From Acidobacteriota bacterium (GTDB taxonomy: Bacteria; Acidobacteriota; Blastocatellia; Pyrinomonadales; Pyrinomonadaceae): a stretch of DNA of 24,172 nucleotides. The notes beneath the pieces are model-generated. The model ran no database searches. It was not told the DNA's origin and saw only the letters and a program-made list of their open reading frames with translations. This document shows, one piece after another, positions 15,948-23,973 of this stretch. The position numbers and the translations under genes were made by a program. The stretch spans positions 1 to 24,172 of the forward strand of contig SXVE01000474.1 in assembly GCA_005790265.1 (NCBI GenBank), in the 5' to 3' direction. Numbering within the stretch: the stretch's first letter is position 1; each line of letters starts with the position of its first letter.

Positions 15948-16153
15948 TTTCGGACGGCTACGAGCGGCGACAAACCGCATTTTTAATCGGATATCCGGTT
16001 GTAACGCAAAACTAAATTGGTCATTTTTCTTGAATTTTCTGTGTTACAATTGGGCAAATTACGGTTTCGCACGGAAAAGCATGTGCATCATTTCAGTTTT
16101 TTCGGCAAATTAAAAATCTTGGTTTTTCCGGTTATCAAAGTGAGCGGAGAAAA

Positions 16154-18598
16154 ATGGAGACTAACGAGAAAAGTTTTATAAATCGTTTCGGCGTCGCGAT
16201 TCTGGCGGCACTCACCGGTTTTTTAATTCGCTCGGCGTTGACACCGGTGCTCGGCTCGCACGTGCCGTTCAGCACGCTTTACCCGACGATTGTTTTTTCC
16301 GCGCTGTTCGGCGGTTTTTGGGCGGGAACGGTAACGACATTGCTCAGCGCGCTCGCCGCCGATTATTTTTTTGTCGGGTCAAGATATTCTTTTTCAACTA
16401 CTTACGAAAGTCTCGTTCAAACTTTTATTTTCGCCGCAACCGGCATTTTAATCAGCTGGGTGGCGAGCGAGCGCGGGCGCATTCAGCTGCGGCTGCAAAC
16501 GGTCGAAACCGAAGCCGCGCGCCAAAAGCGGGAAAACAAAGAAGCCTTGCGCGAAAGCGAAGAACGCGCACTTCTCGCCCAAAAATATGCGGGCATCGGC
16601 ATCTGGGAATGGAATCCGGCAAACAACGAAGTTGACTGGTCGGAAGGAATCTTCAAGTTAATCGGCATCAGACCGCACAGCGTGAAACCCAGCCTTGAAA
16701 CGTGGGAGAAACGAGTTTTTCCCGAAGATTTGGAACGCACTCATCAAAATGTTCTGCGCGCGATTGAAAACGGCGACAATGAAACTTATAACGAATTTCG
16801 CGTTAACGGCGACGACCGAAAAATGCGCTGGATCGCTTCGCAGGGACAAATAATCCGCGACGAAAAAAACCAGATCGTCAAAATGCGCGGCGTCAATTAC
16901 GACATTACCGACCGCAAAGAAAGCGAGCTGCAAATAAAAAATCTCAATCAGGAACTCAACCGCCGCGTTCAGGAACTGCAAACCATTTTCGACATCGCGC
17001 CCGTCGGAATCGCTGTTGCGCAAGATGCCAGCTGCAACGTGATTACGGCAAATCCGGCGCTTGCCGAAATTCTCGGCGTAAAATCCGGCGATAATATTTC
17101 AATCAATTCGCAAAACGTTGAAGGAGTTCCGTATAAACATCTGAAAAACGGGCGCGAGTTGATGCCGGACGAACTGCCGATGCAGCGAGCCGTGCGCGAA
17201 CGCAAAACCATCGTCGGCGAAGAAACGGATATTTTGCGCGCCGACGGAAAAACGGTGACGATTTACGGTTACGCCGCGCCGGTTTTTGACGAGCATCAAA
17301 CGATTATCAGCTGCATTGCCGCTCACATTGACATTTCCGAACGGAAAAAAGACGAGCGCGAACGACAGCGGCAGCTCGCGACCGAGCAGCTGCTGCGGCG
17401 CGAAGCCGAAGAAGCCAATCGTTTGAAAGACGAGTTTCTCGCGACCGTTTCGCACGAATTGCGCACGCCGCTCAATGCTATTCTCGGCTGGGTTTCGATG
17501 CTGCGCGACGGCAGATTTCCCGAAGAAACGCAGATGCGCGCCCACGAAGCGATTGAGCGAAGCGCCAAATCGCAATCGCAGCTGATCGAGGATTTGCTCG
17601 ACGTTTCGCGCATTATCAGCGGCAAGGTGCGGCTCGAAGTCGAACCGGTCGAACTTAATTCGATTATCGAAAACGCCGTCGAAACCGTGCGTCCCGCCGC
17701 CGATGCCAAAAACATCAAACTGCGCGCCGAAACCGGAACGGAGTCGAAATTCGTTTCCGGCGACGCCGACCGTTTGCAGCAAATCGTCTGGAATCTGCTC
17801 TCAAACGCCATCAAATTCACCGCGCGAAACGGAACCGTCGAAGTTCTGCTGCGCGACGCGGATTTTTATACGGAAATAACCGTCAAAGATTCAGGCAGAG
17901 GAATCAGCAAAGAATTTCTGCCGTTCGTTTTTGATCGTTTTCGGCAGGCTGACGGCTCGATTACCAGACATTTCACCGGACTCGGACTCGGACTCGCCAT
18001 CGTGCGTCATTTGGTCGAACTGCACGGCGGAACGGTCAGCGCCGAAAGCGACGGCGAAGGAAAAGGCGCGGCTTTCACGGTCAAACTGCCAATCGCGACG
18101 CAGGCGGCAAACGCGGAAAATTTAGCGCCGATTGCCGTTCATCGTTCCGATTCCAACTATCCGGCGCTCGACGGCGTAAAAGTTCTTGTTGTTGACGACG
18201 AAGAAGATACGCGCGAAATTCTGAAAATGACTTTTGAAAAAAGCCGCGCCGCAGTGGAAATCGCCGCGTCCGTTTCGGAGGCGCTCGAAATTTTCAAAGA
18301 ATGGCAGCCGCAAGTTATCGTTTCCGACGTTGGAATGCCGGACGAAGACGGGTATTCGTTGATGCGAAAAGTGCGCGAATGGGAACGGGAAAACCGGCAC
18401 GAAACGCCGGTGCAGGCAATTGCGCTGACGGCTTACGCGCACGAAAAAGACCGCCGGAACGCGCTCGCCGCCGGTTTTCAGAAACATATCACCAAACCCG
18501 TCGAACCGGTCGAAGTGAGTTTGCTAATCGCCGACCTGCTGGTCAACGAAAAAACGCCGAACCCGGCATTCGACGAGCAAACGGTAAATTCCGCATAA
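16154..18598 (+). CDS. Hybrid sensor histidine kinase with DUF4118, two PAS, HisKA, HATPase and receiver
   Basis: Protein of 814 residues. Four membrane helices of the KdpD-like DUF4118 type occupy about 12-104. A PAS domain (about 140-255) contains IGIWEWNPANNEVDWSEG and ends in DITDRKESE. A second PAS lies at about 265-395 and a short coiled-coil follows. The HisKA H-box is SHELRTPLNAILGW with phospho-acceptor His434. The HATPase domain has N-box NLLSNAIKF near 547, DSGRGIS near 579 and GLGLGLAIV near 609. A C-terminal receiver (about 674-795) has phospho-acceptor Asp725 in VSDVGMPDEDG. The architecture indicates an orphan phosphorelay kinase whose output partner is not in the window. A ribosome binding site GGAGA (16146-16150) precedes the ATG by three bases. 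A rho-independent terminator follows. Confidence 0.93.
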   Translation: METNEKSFINRFGVAILAALTGFLIRSALTPVLGSHVPFSTLYPTIVFSALFGGFWAGTVTTLLSALAADYFFVGSRYSFSTTYESLVQTFIFAATGILISWVASERGRIQLRLQTVETEAARQKRENKEALRESEERALLAQKYAGIGIWEWNPANNEVDWSEGIFKLIGIRPHSVKPSLETWEKRVFPEDLERTHQNVLRAIENGDNETYNEFRVNGDDRKMRWIASQGQIIRDEKNQIVKMRGVNYDITDRKESELQIKNLNQELNRRVQELQTIFDIAPVGIAVAQDASCNVITANPALAEILGVKSGDNISINSQNVEGVPYKHLKNGRELMPDELPMQRAVRERKTIVGEETDILRADGKTVTIYGYAAPVFDEHQTIISCIAAHIDISERKKDERERQRQLATEQLLRREAEEANRLKDEFLATVSHELRTPLNAILGWVSMLRDGRFPEETQMRAHEAIERSAKSQSQLIEDLLDVSRIISGKVRLEVEPVELNSIIENAVETVRPAADAKNIKLRAETGTESKFVSGDADRLQQIVWNLLSNAIKFTARNGTVEVLLRDADFYTEITVKDSGRGISKEFLPFVFDRFRQADGSITRHFTGLGLGLAIVRHLVELHGGTVSAESDGEGKGAAFTVKLPIATQAANAENLAPIAVHRSDSNYPALDGVKVLVVDDEEDTREILKMTFEKSRAAVEIAASVSEALEIFKEWQPQVIVSDVGMPDEDGYSLMRKVREWERENRHETPVQAIALTAYAHEKDRRNALAAGFQKHITKPVEPVEVSLLIADLLVNEKTPNPAFDEQTVNSA

Positions 18599-18619
18599 AT
18601 GGAAAATGTTTTAATAAAC

Positions 18620-18660
18620 AAAAAGGAAGGCGAATTTGTCTAAAGTTCGCTTTCCTTTTT
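18620..18660. terminator. Bidirectional rho-independent terminator
   Basis: Stem arms at 18620-18634 (AAAAAGGAAGGCGAA) and 18646-18660 (TTCGCTTTCCTTTTT) pair over 15 positions with one G.T wobble and an 11-base loop. T- and A-tracts on both sides serve the converging kinase gene (plus) and the response regulator gene (minus, ending at 18707). Confidence 0.88.
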
Positions 18661-18706
18661 GCTTTTGAACAAGTTTTTCAACCGGTAAAAATTAACGGCG
18701 TCGCTT

Positions 18707-20104
18707 TTATCTGGTTTCCAGATTGTATTCGCGCAGACGGCGGTAAAGCGTGGACGACGAGATACCGAGCAATTCCGCTGTTTTTCCGCGATGCCAGCCG
18801 GTTTTTTCGAGCGCGCCGATGATTTGCTGCCGCTCGACATCGCGCAGATTCGCCGTCGAAGAAGCGTTTTGAAACGATGTCGGCGCATTGCCCTGCGGAG
18901 TGTTGTAACTGACGGAAACGCTCGGTTCGTTGGTTCTGTAAACCACTTCCGGCGGCAGTTCTTTAATTGTAATTACGCCGTTATCGGCAAGCAAAACGGC
19001 GCGTTCCAGACAATTTCTCAGTTGTCGCACGTTGCCCGACCAGCTGTAACAGCTGAGCGCGTCAACCGCTTGCGGCGCGAGTTCGGGTGCGTTGCCGCCC
19101 GCAACTTTTTGCAAAAGATATTCGGCGAGCGGCGCGATATCTTCGCGGCGTTCCCTGAGCGGCGGAATATGAATTTCAAAACTGTTGATGCGATACAGCA
19201 AATCCGAGCGAAACGTTCCGTCTTCGACCGATTTTCTCGTGTCACGATTGGTCGCCGCGACGAGCCGCACGTCAACATCAACTTTTTTCACGCCGCCGAC
19301 GCGGAAAAACGAACGCGTCTCGAGCGCGCGCAGCAATTTCGATTGCAGCGGCGCGGGCATTTCCATTACTTCGTCGAGAAAAATCGTGCCGTGATCGGCG
19401 ATTTCAAACAGCCCTAATTTTCGATTGCGCGCGCCGGAAAATGCGCCGGCTTCGTGTCCGAAAAGTTCCGATTCCAAAAGCGTGTCCTGCAAAGCGGCGC
19501 AGTTTAAGTCAATAAAAGTTTTTTCGCTGCGGCGGCTGAGACGATGAATCGCCTGCGCGATCAGCTCTTTGCCCGTTCCCGATTCGCCCGTCACTAAAAC
19601 CGACGTGTCCGAATGCGCGACGCGCTGCACGAGCCGCAAAATTTCCTTCATCTGCGGCGACGCGGCGACGATTTCCGGCAGATTTTTATTATTGGTGCGT
19701 TCGAGCTGCGCGCGCAGTCTTTGGTTATCAATTTTTAGCTGCTGTTTTTCGGCGGCTTGCGTGACGAGAACGGCGAGTTCCGAAATGCGATACGGTTTTG
19801 TCAGATAATCGTATGCGCCGAGCTTCATCGCTTCGATTGCGGTTTCAACCGTTCCCTGTCCGGTCAATACGATGACTTCCGGCGGATTCTGCGATTTTTC
19901 ACGCAGACGGCGCAGCAAGCCGATGCCGTCGAGCCGCGGCATATTAATGTCGCACAACAGCACATCGAAATCCTTGCGCTCAAGCATTTCCCACGCCGCT
20001 TCGCCGTCGGCGGCTTCATCTACGTCGTGACCCTGTCGGCTTAATTCCTTTTGCACGACCATCCGCAGGTTTTTTTCATCGTCAACTACTAAAAGTTTTG
20101 CCAT
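18707..20104 (-). CDS. NtrC-family sigma-54 response regulator
   Basis: Response regulator of 465 residues. The receiver has Asp8-Asp9, phospho-acceptor Asp52 (CDINMP), Thr81 and Lys103 (TKPY). The AAA+ domain follows from about 145 with Walker A GESGTGKE at 173-180. The sigma-54 contact loop reads GAFSGA at 220-225, a Ser in place of the near-invariant Thr. Walker B is IFLDEV at 241-246, followed by RSDLLYRINSF. A Ser/Asn-rich linker precedes a C-terminal Fis-type helix-turn-helix (HRGKTAELLGISSSTLYRRLREY). Its kinase is encoded 61 bases upstream, so the two form an operon. It should activate sigma-54 promoters when phosphorylated; the targets are unknown. Confidence 0.93.
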   Translation of the reverse strand: MAKLLVVDDEKNLRMVVQKELSRQGHDVDEAADGEAAWEMLERKDFDVLLCDINMPRLDGIGLLRRLREKSQNPPEVIVLTGQGTVETAIEAMKLGAYDYLTKPYRISELAVLVTQAAEKQQLKIDNQRLRAQLERTNNKNLPEIVAASPQMKEILRLVQRVAHSDTSVLVTGESGTGKELIAQAIHRLSRRSEKTFIDLNCAALQDTLLESELFGHEAGAFSGARNRKLGLFEIADHGTIFLDEVMEMPAPLQSKLLRALETRSFFRVGGVKKVDVDVRLVAATNRDTRKSVEDGTFRSDLLYRINSFEIHIPPLRERREDIAPLAEYLLQKVAGGNAPELAPQAVDALSCYSWSGNVRQLRNCLERAVLLADNGVITIKELPPEVVYRTNEPSVSVSYNTPQGNAPTSFQNASSTANLRDVERQQIIGALEKTGWHRGKTAELLGISSSTLYRRLREYNLETR

Positions 20105-20165
20105 AAGTTTTTGTCCGTCAAATTGATTCGGTTAATGCGCGATGTAAAATTAATTTTTTGATGAG

Positions 20166-21896
20166 TTACTCTTTAATCGGAAGAAAAATCGAAAAAACAG
20201 TTCCTTTATTAACGTTGGAACGCACGGCGAGTCTGCCGCCGTGTTCGGTGACGATGCCGTAGCAAACCGACAAGCCGAGTCCGGTTCCTTTGCCGACTTC
20301 TTTGGTCGTAAAAAACGGCTCGAAAATCTTTGAAACGTCTTCGGGCGGAATGCCGATTCCGCTGTCTTCGACTTCGATGGTGATGCGGCTGTTCTGCGAA
20401 AAAGCGCGAAAAGTCAGCGTTCCGCCGCCGGGCATCGCGTCAATCGCATTGGTGGCGAGCGCGATGACCGCTTGCTGAATCTGCCCGCTGTCGGCGTAAA
20501 CGAGCGCGAGATCGTCGCTGATTTCAAATTCCATTTTGATGTTTTCGCCGCGTTTCTGGTGAGCGATCAAATTTGCCGCCGAACGGACAGTTTCGCCGAC
20601 ATCAATCTGATGACGATTTCCGGCGCGGGCGCGGCTGAAATCAAGCAGTCCGGTCGTAATTGATTTGCAGCGAAACGCTTCCGATTTGATTAATCCGAGA
20701 TATTCGCGCAAATCTTCGTAATCTTCCGCCGCGCCGAACGATTCTTCCTGCGCGCGCTGTTCGAGCGCTTCGGCACACGCGGCGATGGTCGCCAGCGGAT
20801 TGTTTATTTCGTGCACGATTCCGGCAGCGAGCCGACCGACCGCCGCGAGTTTTTCCGCGCGACCGACGGCGTGAATCGCTTCGACGCGCACCGTCACGTC
20901 TTCGCCGACCGTAATCACATGAGTGACCTCGTCTGAATCGTCGTCGCGCATCGGTATTTTGCTGACCAGCCAGTGTTTCGTCGCGCCGCCTTCGTCCGCC
21001 GTCTGCTGTTCGATGCGCTCGATTTTTCCGGTTTTAAACGCGCGTTCAAATTCCTGTTTCAGCCGACCCTGCGGATATTTCGCCAGCACTTCAAAAACAT
21101 CGCGTCCGATGACGGCATCGCGCGAAATTCCCTGAACGCCGACTTCTCTGTGCCGATTCCAGGTCACGATTTTATAATCGCGATCAACCACATAAAGCGA
21201 AACCGGCAGCGCATCGAGCACGGCTTCGGTAAACCGCCGGTGTTCCTCGCGCGCTTCGCTGATCGAAGTATTAATCGCCGCTTCGTAATGCGACGAAAGA
21301 TTAACCGACATCGCCGCCATCTGCGTCGCCGCGTCAATCAAACGCGCTTTTGTTTCCGAAAATTCTTCTCTGCCGGCAAATGCGGCGATGATCGCTCCTC
21401 TGACATCGCCGTTAATGTGCAGCGGCGAAACATATTCGAGCGCGTGGTTTTCATTTTTGAGCAAAAATTCTTTCGGATTTTCCTGCACATAAGAAATCTG
21501 CGGCGGAAGCAATTCGAGCCATTTTTCAAAACGTTTTTTGTCCGAAAAATCAGCGATCACCTCGCCGTTTTCGTCAAATCCGCAACTGATCCAGCCGATG
21601 TTTTTCAGCTCGACGGCAAACACGCACGCCGCTGCCTGAACTCCGTGGCGCAGTGATTCGGCAACGCGCACGGCGACTTTTTTCGGATGAACTGTAAAAA
21701 GCAGACGGCGACCGAGTTCGGCGATGAATTTCAATTCAAATGACGAATTATTTTCTTCGTTTGCTGATAATGGACGACTTCCGTTTCCGGCAGTTGGTGA
21801 TGCTAACATTTGTTTCAGTGATCGGCTGACAAACTTCGGATGAAGTTTCATCATCTGACGAGGCGGGTTGTATTTTGAAAGCGGAAAGTTTAACAA
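20166..21896 (-). CDS. NtrB-like soluble sensor histidine kinase (GAF-like, PAS, HisKA, HATPase)
   Basis: Kinase of up to 576 residues with no membrane segment. Residues about 60-200 form a GAF-like domain, then PAS (about 218-345, VLDALPVSLYVVDRDYKIVTWN). HisKA follows with H-box GIVHEINNPLATI and His362. The HATPase has ATNAIDAMPGGGTL, DSGIGIPPED and GTGLGLSVCYGI motifs. The following gene is an NtrC-type regulator, 61 bases downstream, so they are a two-component pair. Two starts are possible: TTG at 21896 (GAGG four bases upstream) or the ATG pair at 21854/21851. A near-consensus promoter lies just upstream. The GAF-like and PAS regions suggest a cytoplasmic signal. Confidence 0.9.
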   Translation of the reverse strand: MLNFPLSKYNPPRQMMKLHPKFVSRSLKQMLASPTAGNGSRPLSANEENNSSFELKFIAELGRRLLFTVHPKKVAVRVAESLRHGVQAAACVFAVELKNIGWISCGFDENGEVIADFSDKKRFEKWLELLPPQISYVQENPKEFLLKNENHALEYVSPLHINGDVRGAIIAAFAGREEFSETKARLIDAATQMAAMSVNLSSHYEAAINTSISEAREEHRRFTEAVLDALPVSLYVVDRDYKIVTWNRHREVGVQGISRDAVIGRDVFEVLAKYPQGRLKQEFERAFKTGKIERIEQQTADEGGATKHWLVSKIPMRDDDSDEVTHVITVGEDVTVRVEAIHAVGRAEKLAAVGRLAAGIVHEINNPLATIAACAEALEQRAQEESFGAAEDYEDLREYLGLIKSEAFRCKSITTGLLDFSRARAGNRHQIDVGETVRSAANLIAHQKRGENIKMEFEISDDLALVYADSGQIQQAVIALATNAIDAMPGGGTLTFRAFSQNSRITIEVEDSGIGIPPEDVSKIFEPFFTTKEVGKGTGLGLSVCYGIVTEHGGRLAVRSNVNKGTVFSIFLPIKE

Positions 21897-21908
21897 ACTT
21901 CCTCGTTT

Positions 21909-21937
21909 ATTAAATTGCTTTTTTTATGTTTTGTCAA
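21909..21937 (-). promoter_or_regulatory. Sigma-70-type promoter for the kinase/regulator pair
   Basis: On the minus strand TTGACA (21932-21937) is a perfect -35 and TTTAAT (21909-21914) a near-consensus -10, separated by 17 bases. The predicted start of transcription falls a few bases before the TTG at 21896. That makes a very short leader if TTG is used, or a leader of about 45-50 bases if translation starts at the ATG at 21854. Confidence 0.7.
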
Positions 21938-22003
21938 TGTTTAATCTTTATTCTCATTGATTTGACAGTTCGGCGGTTTCGGAGAAAAATCAAATAACAA
22001 TTT

Positions 22004-22708
22004 ATGAACTACGATTTTTTTGAGAAATATAAAAAATACTTTCTTTTTCCAGCAATCGCTGTTTTGTATTTTAATTTGTTTGGCGCAACTGAAGTGCGGG
22101 CGCAGGAAACGGTTGATAAAACCGTTGCCAGCATCAGCGACGGCGTTCGCACCGAGCTGATTACTTATTCCGATTTGGTTTGGCAGCTTGCTTTGCAGCC
22201 GGGCGCGCCGCTCGCGCCGCCGAGTTCCGAGTCATTAAATCGCACGCTGCAACTGCTGATCAATCAACGCCTGTTCGCGCTCGAAGCGCAACGTCTGCCG
22301 CGTTTAGCGCCGACTGAAGCGGAAATTGACGCGGAAATTAAACGCGTTTTGACGATTTTCCCGTCAACCGCCGAATTCGAGCGGCGCTTGAAATTAGTCG
22401 GATTTGATTCGGTCAGAGACGATAATTTTGAACGAATTATGGCGCAGCGCGTCGCCATCGAAAAATACTTGGATTTCCGCTTTCGCTCGTTTGCCGTAAT
22501 TACGCCGGAAGAAGAAACAAAATATTACCGCGAAGTTTTCGTGCCGGATTTTCGCCGCCGTTATCCCGGACTTTTAACGCCGAATCTGGAGGAAAAACGG
22601 GTCGAAATCAATCAAACGCTCAAAGAGGAAAAAGTCGCCGCCGATATTCAGACGTTTTTAGACGATGCCAAAACGCGCGCCGAAATCATCGTTCTCAGTG
22701 AGGTTTAG
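22004..22708 (+). CDS. Exported SurA-like chaperone lacking a parvulin domain
   Basis: Protein of 234 residues with a signal peptide: a charged start, a hydrophobic core (about 12-27) and a probable cleavage after VRA at 33. The mature part starts with a SurA-type motif (KTVASISDGVRTELITYSDL), then helices LNRTLQLLINQRLFALEAQRL, an APTEAEIDAEI segment and TPEEETKYYRE. It ends with a SurA-like C-terminal helix (LEEKRVEINQTLKEEKVAADIQTFL). The peptidyl-prolyl isomerase (parvulin) domain usually between these segments is missing. The likely role is a periplasmic holdase for outer-membrane proteins. It stands alone, with a strong terminator about 93 bases downstream. A TTGACA at 21962-21967 is a possible -35, but its -10 is poor. 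Confidence 0.75.
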   Translation: MNYDFFEKYKKYFLFPAIAVLYFNLFGATEVRAQETVDKTVASISDGVRTELITYSDLVWQLALQPGAPLAPPSSESLNRTLQLLINQRLFALEAQRLPRLAPTEAEIDAEIKRVLTIFPSTAEFERRLKLVGFDSVRDDNFERIMAQRVAIEKYLDFRFRSFAVITPEEETKYYREVFVPDFRRRYPGLLTPNLEEKRVEINQTLKEEKVAADIQTFLDDAKTRAEIIVLSEV

Positions 22709-22801
22709 AGCGATTTTTGATTCAGCTTTCGGCAGCGGAATTGTTCGATGCAGCCGTTTTTTCATTATTTAATCCACAAATAATATTGCTGTAACGCACC
22801 A

Positions 22802-22839
22802 AAAAAAGCCGCGAGTTGGTTGAAACTCGCGGCTTTTTT
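22802..22839. terminator. Bidirectional rho-independent terminator between chaperone gene and tRNA
   Basis: GCCGCGAGTT (22808-22817) pairs perfectly with AACTCGCGGC (22824-22833) across a 6-base loop. Flanking A6 and T6 tracts extend the stem to 16 pairs. It can end both the plus-strand chaperone transcript and the minus-strand tRNA transcript. Confidence 0.93.
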
Positions 22840-22848
22840 CTCTAAAAA

Positions 22849-22925
22849 TGGTGGCTGGAGGGAGACTTGAACTCCCGACCTCGGGGTTATGAATCCCGCG
22901 CTCTAACCAGCTGAGCTACCCAGCC
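22849..22925 (-). tRNA. tRNA with CAU anticodon (elongator Met, or Ile2)
   Basis: On the minus strand the 77-base sequence has a GGCTGGG/TCCAGCC acceptor stem with one terminal G.T pair, a discriminator A and an encoded CCA (22849-22851). The D-arm is GCTC/GAGC. The anticodon loop is TTCATAA with anticodon CAU. The T-arm is GGGAG-TTCAAGT-CTCCC. The G1-C72 pair excludes initiator tRNA. Elongator Met is the most likely identity; an Ile2 with lysidine-modified CAU cannot be excluded by eye. The last anticodon-stem pair is A.C rather than Watson-Crick. Confidence 0.95.
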
Positions 22926-22939
22926 ATTCGGAAATTTTG

Positions 22940-22967
22940 ATTATAAAGCTAAACCTGAAAAAATCAA
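22940..22967 (-). promoter_or_regulatory. Sigma-70-type promoter of the tRNA gene
   Basis: On the minus strand TTGATT (22962-22967) and a perfect TATAAT (22940-22945) are separated by 16 bases. The -10 ends 14 bases before the tRNA 5' end. Confidence 0.75.
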
Positions 22968-23485
22968 GTGTTGGGCGAATCAGTTGGGTTCAATAAATTC
23001 TCAAATTGGGTGAACAACAAGAAGAACGCAAAATTCCATTACTGGAAGCTTACCGAGGATTTTTACGGTTTAGCAGTTAAAAATGCGCTGTGCGTTAAAA
23101 TTTTTGAAGAAATTTTCAAGTTTATTTGCGTGGTTTTGCTCGGGCGAACGCTCCGGCGAAGTTACCGATCACCGATTTTAGCGAGCGTAAGGAAATAGCG
23201 CGGCTGAGTGATGACGCGAAAAACGACTGTTTGGTTAAATGTTTACTGCACAATAGTTTAAGGATTTTCGATTGTCGCTTGTTTTTTATTTCAAGGCTCT
23301 CCGATTTATTGAAACGCTCGTTGCGAACGGCGCCGAAATACGTCGAAAACAGCTTAAAGCGCCCGAATTATAAGGCTCAACTAACCGAATTAAATGCTCC
23401 GCGCAAATTGATAAATAAATTGCGATAAGTTATTTTAGATTTCGAGTATTTCATTAAATTCAAAATTCGAGGAAATTAAACAATT
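22968..23485. other. Gene-poor stretch between tRNA and HU gene
   Basis: About 520 bases with no recognisable gene. Open frames of 76 codons (22968-23198) and 100 codons (23126-23428) exist on the plus strand, but both start with non-ATG codons, lack ribosome binding sites and show no family motif. A short ACCGAT-C-ACCGAT direct repeat lies near 23163. The last 60 bases are AT-rich and probably contain the HU promoter, though no clear -35/-10 pair stands out. A degraded gene or a small RNA is possible. Confidence 0.5.
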
Positions 23486-23860
23486 ATGGCAACCAAAAAA
23501 AGCGATACGGCGAAAAAAACAGACGGCGCAGCAAAAAAACCGGCAGCCGGTAAAAAAGCAGCGGCGGCAACAACCGGCGGAAAAGAAAAATCGGTCAGCG
23601 AATTAGTCAGCTCATTGGCTGATGCAACCGGACTCAGCAAAGCGAAAGCGAAAGAAGTTTTAGACGCGCACGCGGAAATGCTGGTTAACGAGTTGAAAGA
23701 AAACGGCAGCGTTCAACTCGCCGGCATCGGCAAACTCAAACTCGGCGAACGCGCCGAACGTCAGGGACGCAATCCTTCGACCGGCGAAGCGATTACCATC
23801 AAAGCAAGCAAAACCGTCAAATTTTCCGGCGGCAAACGCTTCAAAGACAGCTTTCAGTAA
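23486..23860 (+). CDS. HU-family nucleoid protein with lysine/alanine-rich N-terminal tail
   Basis: DNA-bending histone-like protein of 124 residues, against about 90 for plain HU. Residues 1-34 are a low-complexity Lys/Ala/Thr tail (AKKTDGAAKKPAAGKKAAAA). The HU fold follows: SVSELVSSLADATGLSKAKAKEVLD, then GIGKLKLGERAERQGRNPSTGEAI with the Arg-Asn-Pro DNA-intercalating tip, and KTVKFSGGKRFKD. The tail is reminiscent of the tails of some actinobacterial and other HU proteins that add DNA and RNA contacts, but it sits on the N-terminal side here. Start at the ATG at 23486; a GAGG lies 13 bases upstream, rather far. A strong terminator follows 19 bases after the stop, so it is monocistronic. 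Confidence 0.93.
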   Translation: MATKKSDTAKKTDGAAKKPAAGKKAAAATTGGKEKSVSELVSSLADATGLSKAKAKEVLDAHAEMLVNELKENGSVQLAGIGKLKLGERAERQGRNPSTGEAITIKASKTVKFSGGKRFKDSFQ

Positions 23861-23879
23861 ACAGTAAGCTTTTACAAAC

Positions 23880-23919
23880 AAAAAGGAAGGCTGGCAAACT
23901 TTTGCCAGCCTTCCTTTTT
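23880..23919. terminator. Rho-independent terminator after the HU gene
   Basis: A perfect 19-base inverted repeat has arms at 23880-23898 and 23901-23919 with GGAAGGCTGGC/GCCAGCCTTCC as its core. A T-tract (23914-23923) follows on the plus strand, and an A-tract makes it usable by the minus-strand gene as well. Confidence 0.94.
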
Positions 23920-23973
23920 TTTTATTAAATGTTGACAGCGTTGACAAATATTTTTGAGATGCCAGACAAACGG

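Noticed and set aside
16045..16050. TACAAT as a -10 box for the hybrid kinase gene
   Set aside because: No -35 hexamer at suitable spacing; the nearest TTGAAT is only 9 bases away.
21962..21990. TTGACA-based promoter for the SurA-like gene
   Set aside because: The -35 is perfect, but no acceptable -10 lies 16-18 bases downstream, so it is mentioned only in the gene entry.
23126..23428. Possible 100-codon gene between the tRNA and HU
   Set aside because: It starts with TTG, lacks a ribosome binding site, overlaps another open frame and has no recognisable domain; kept only as part of the gene-poor stretch.
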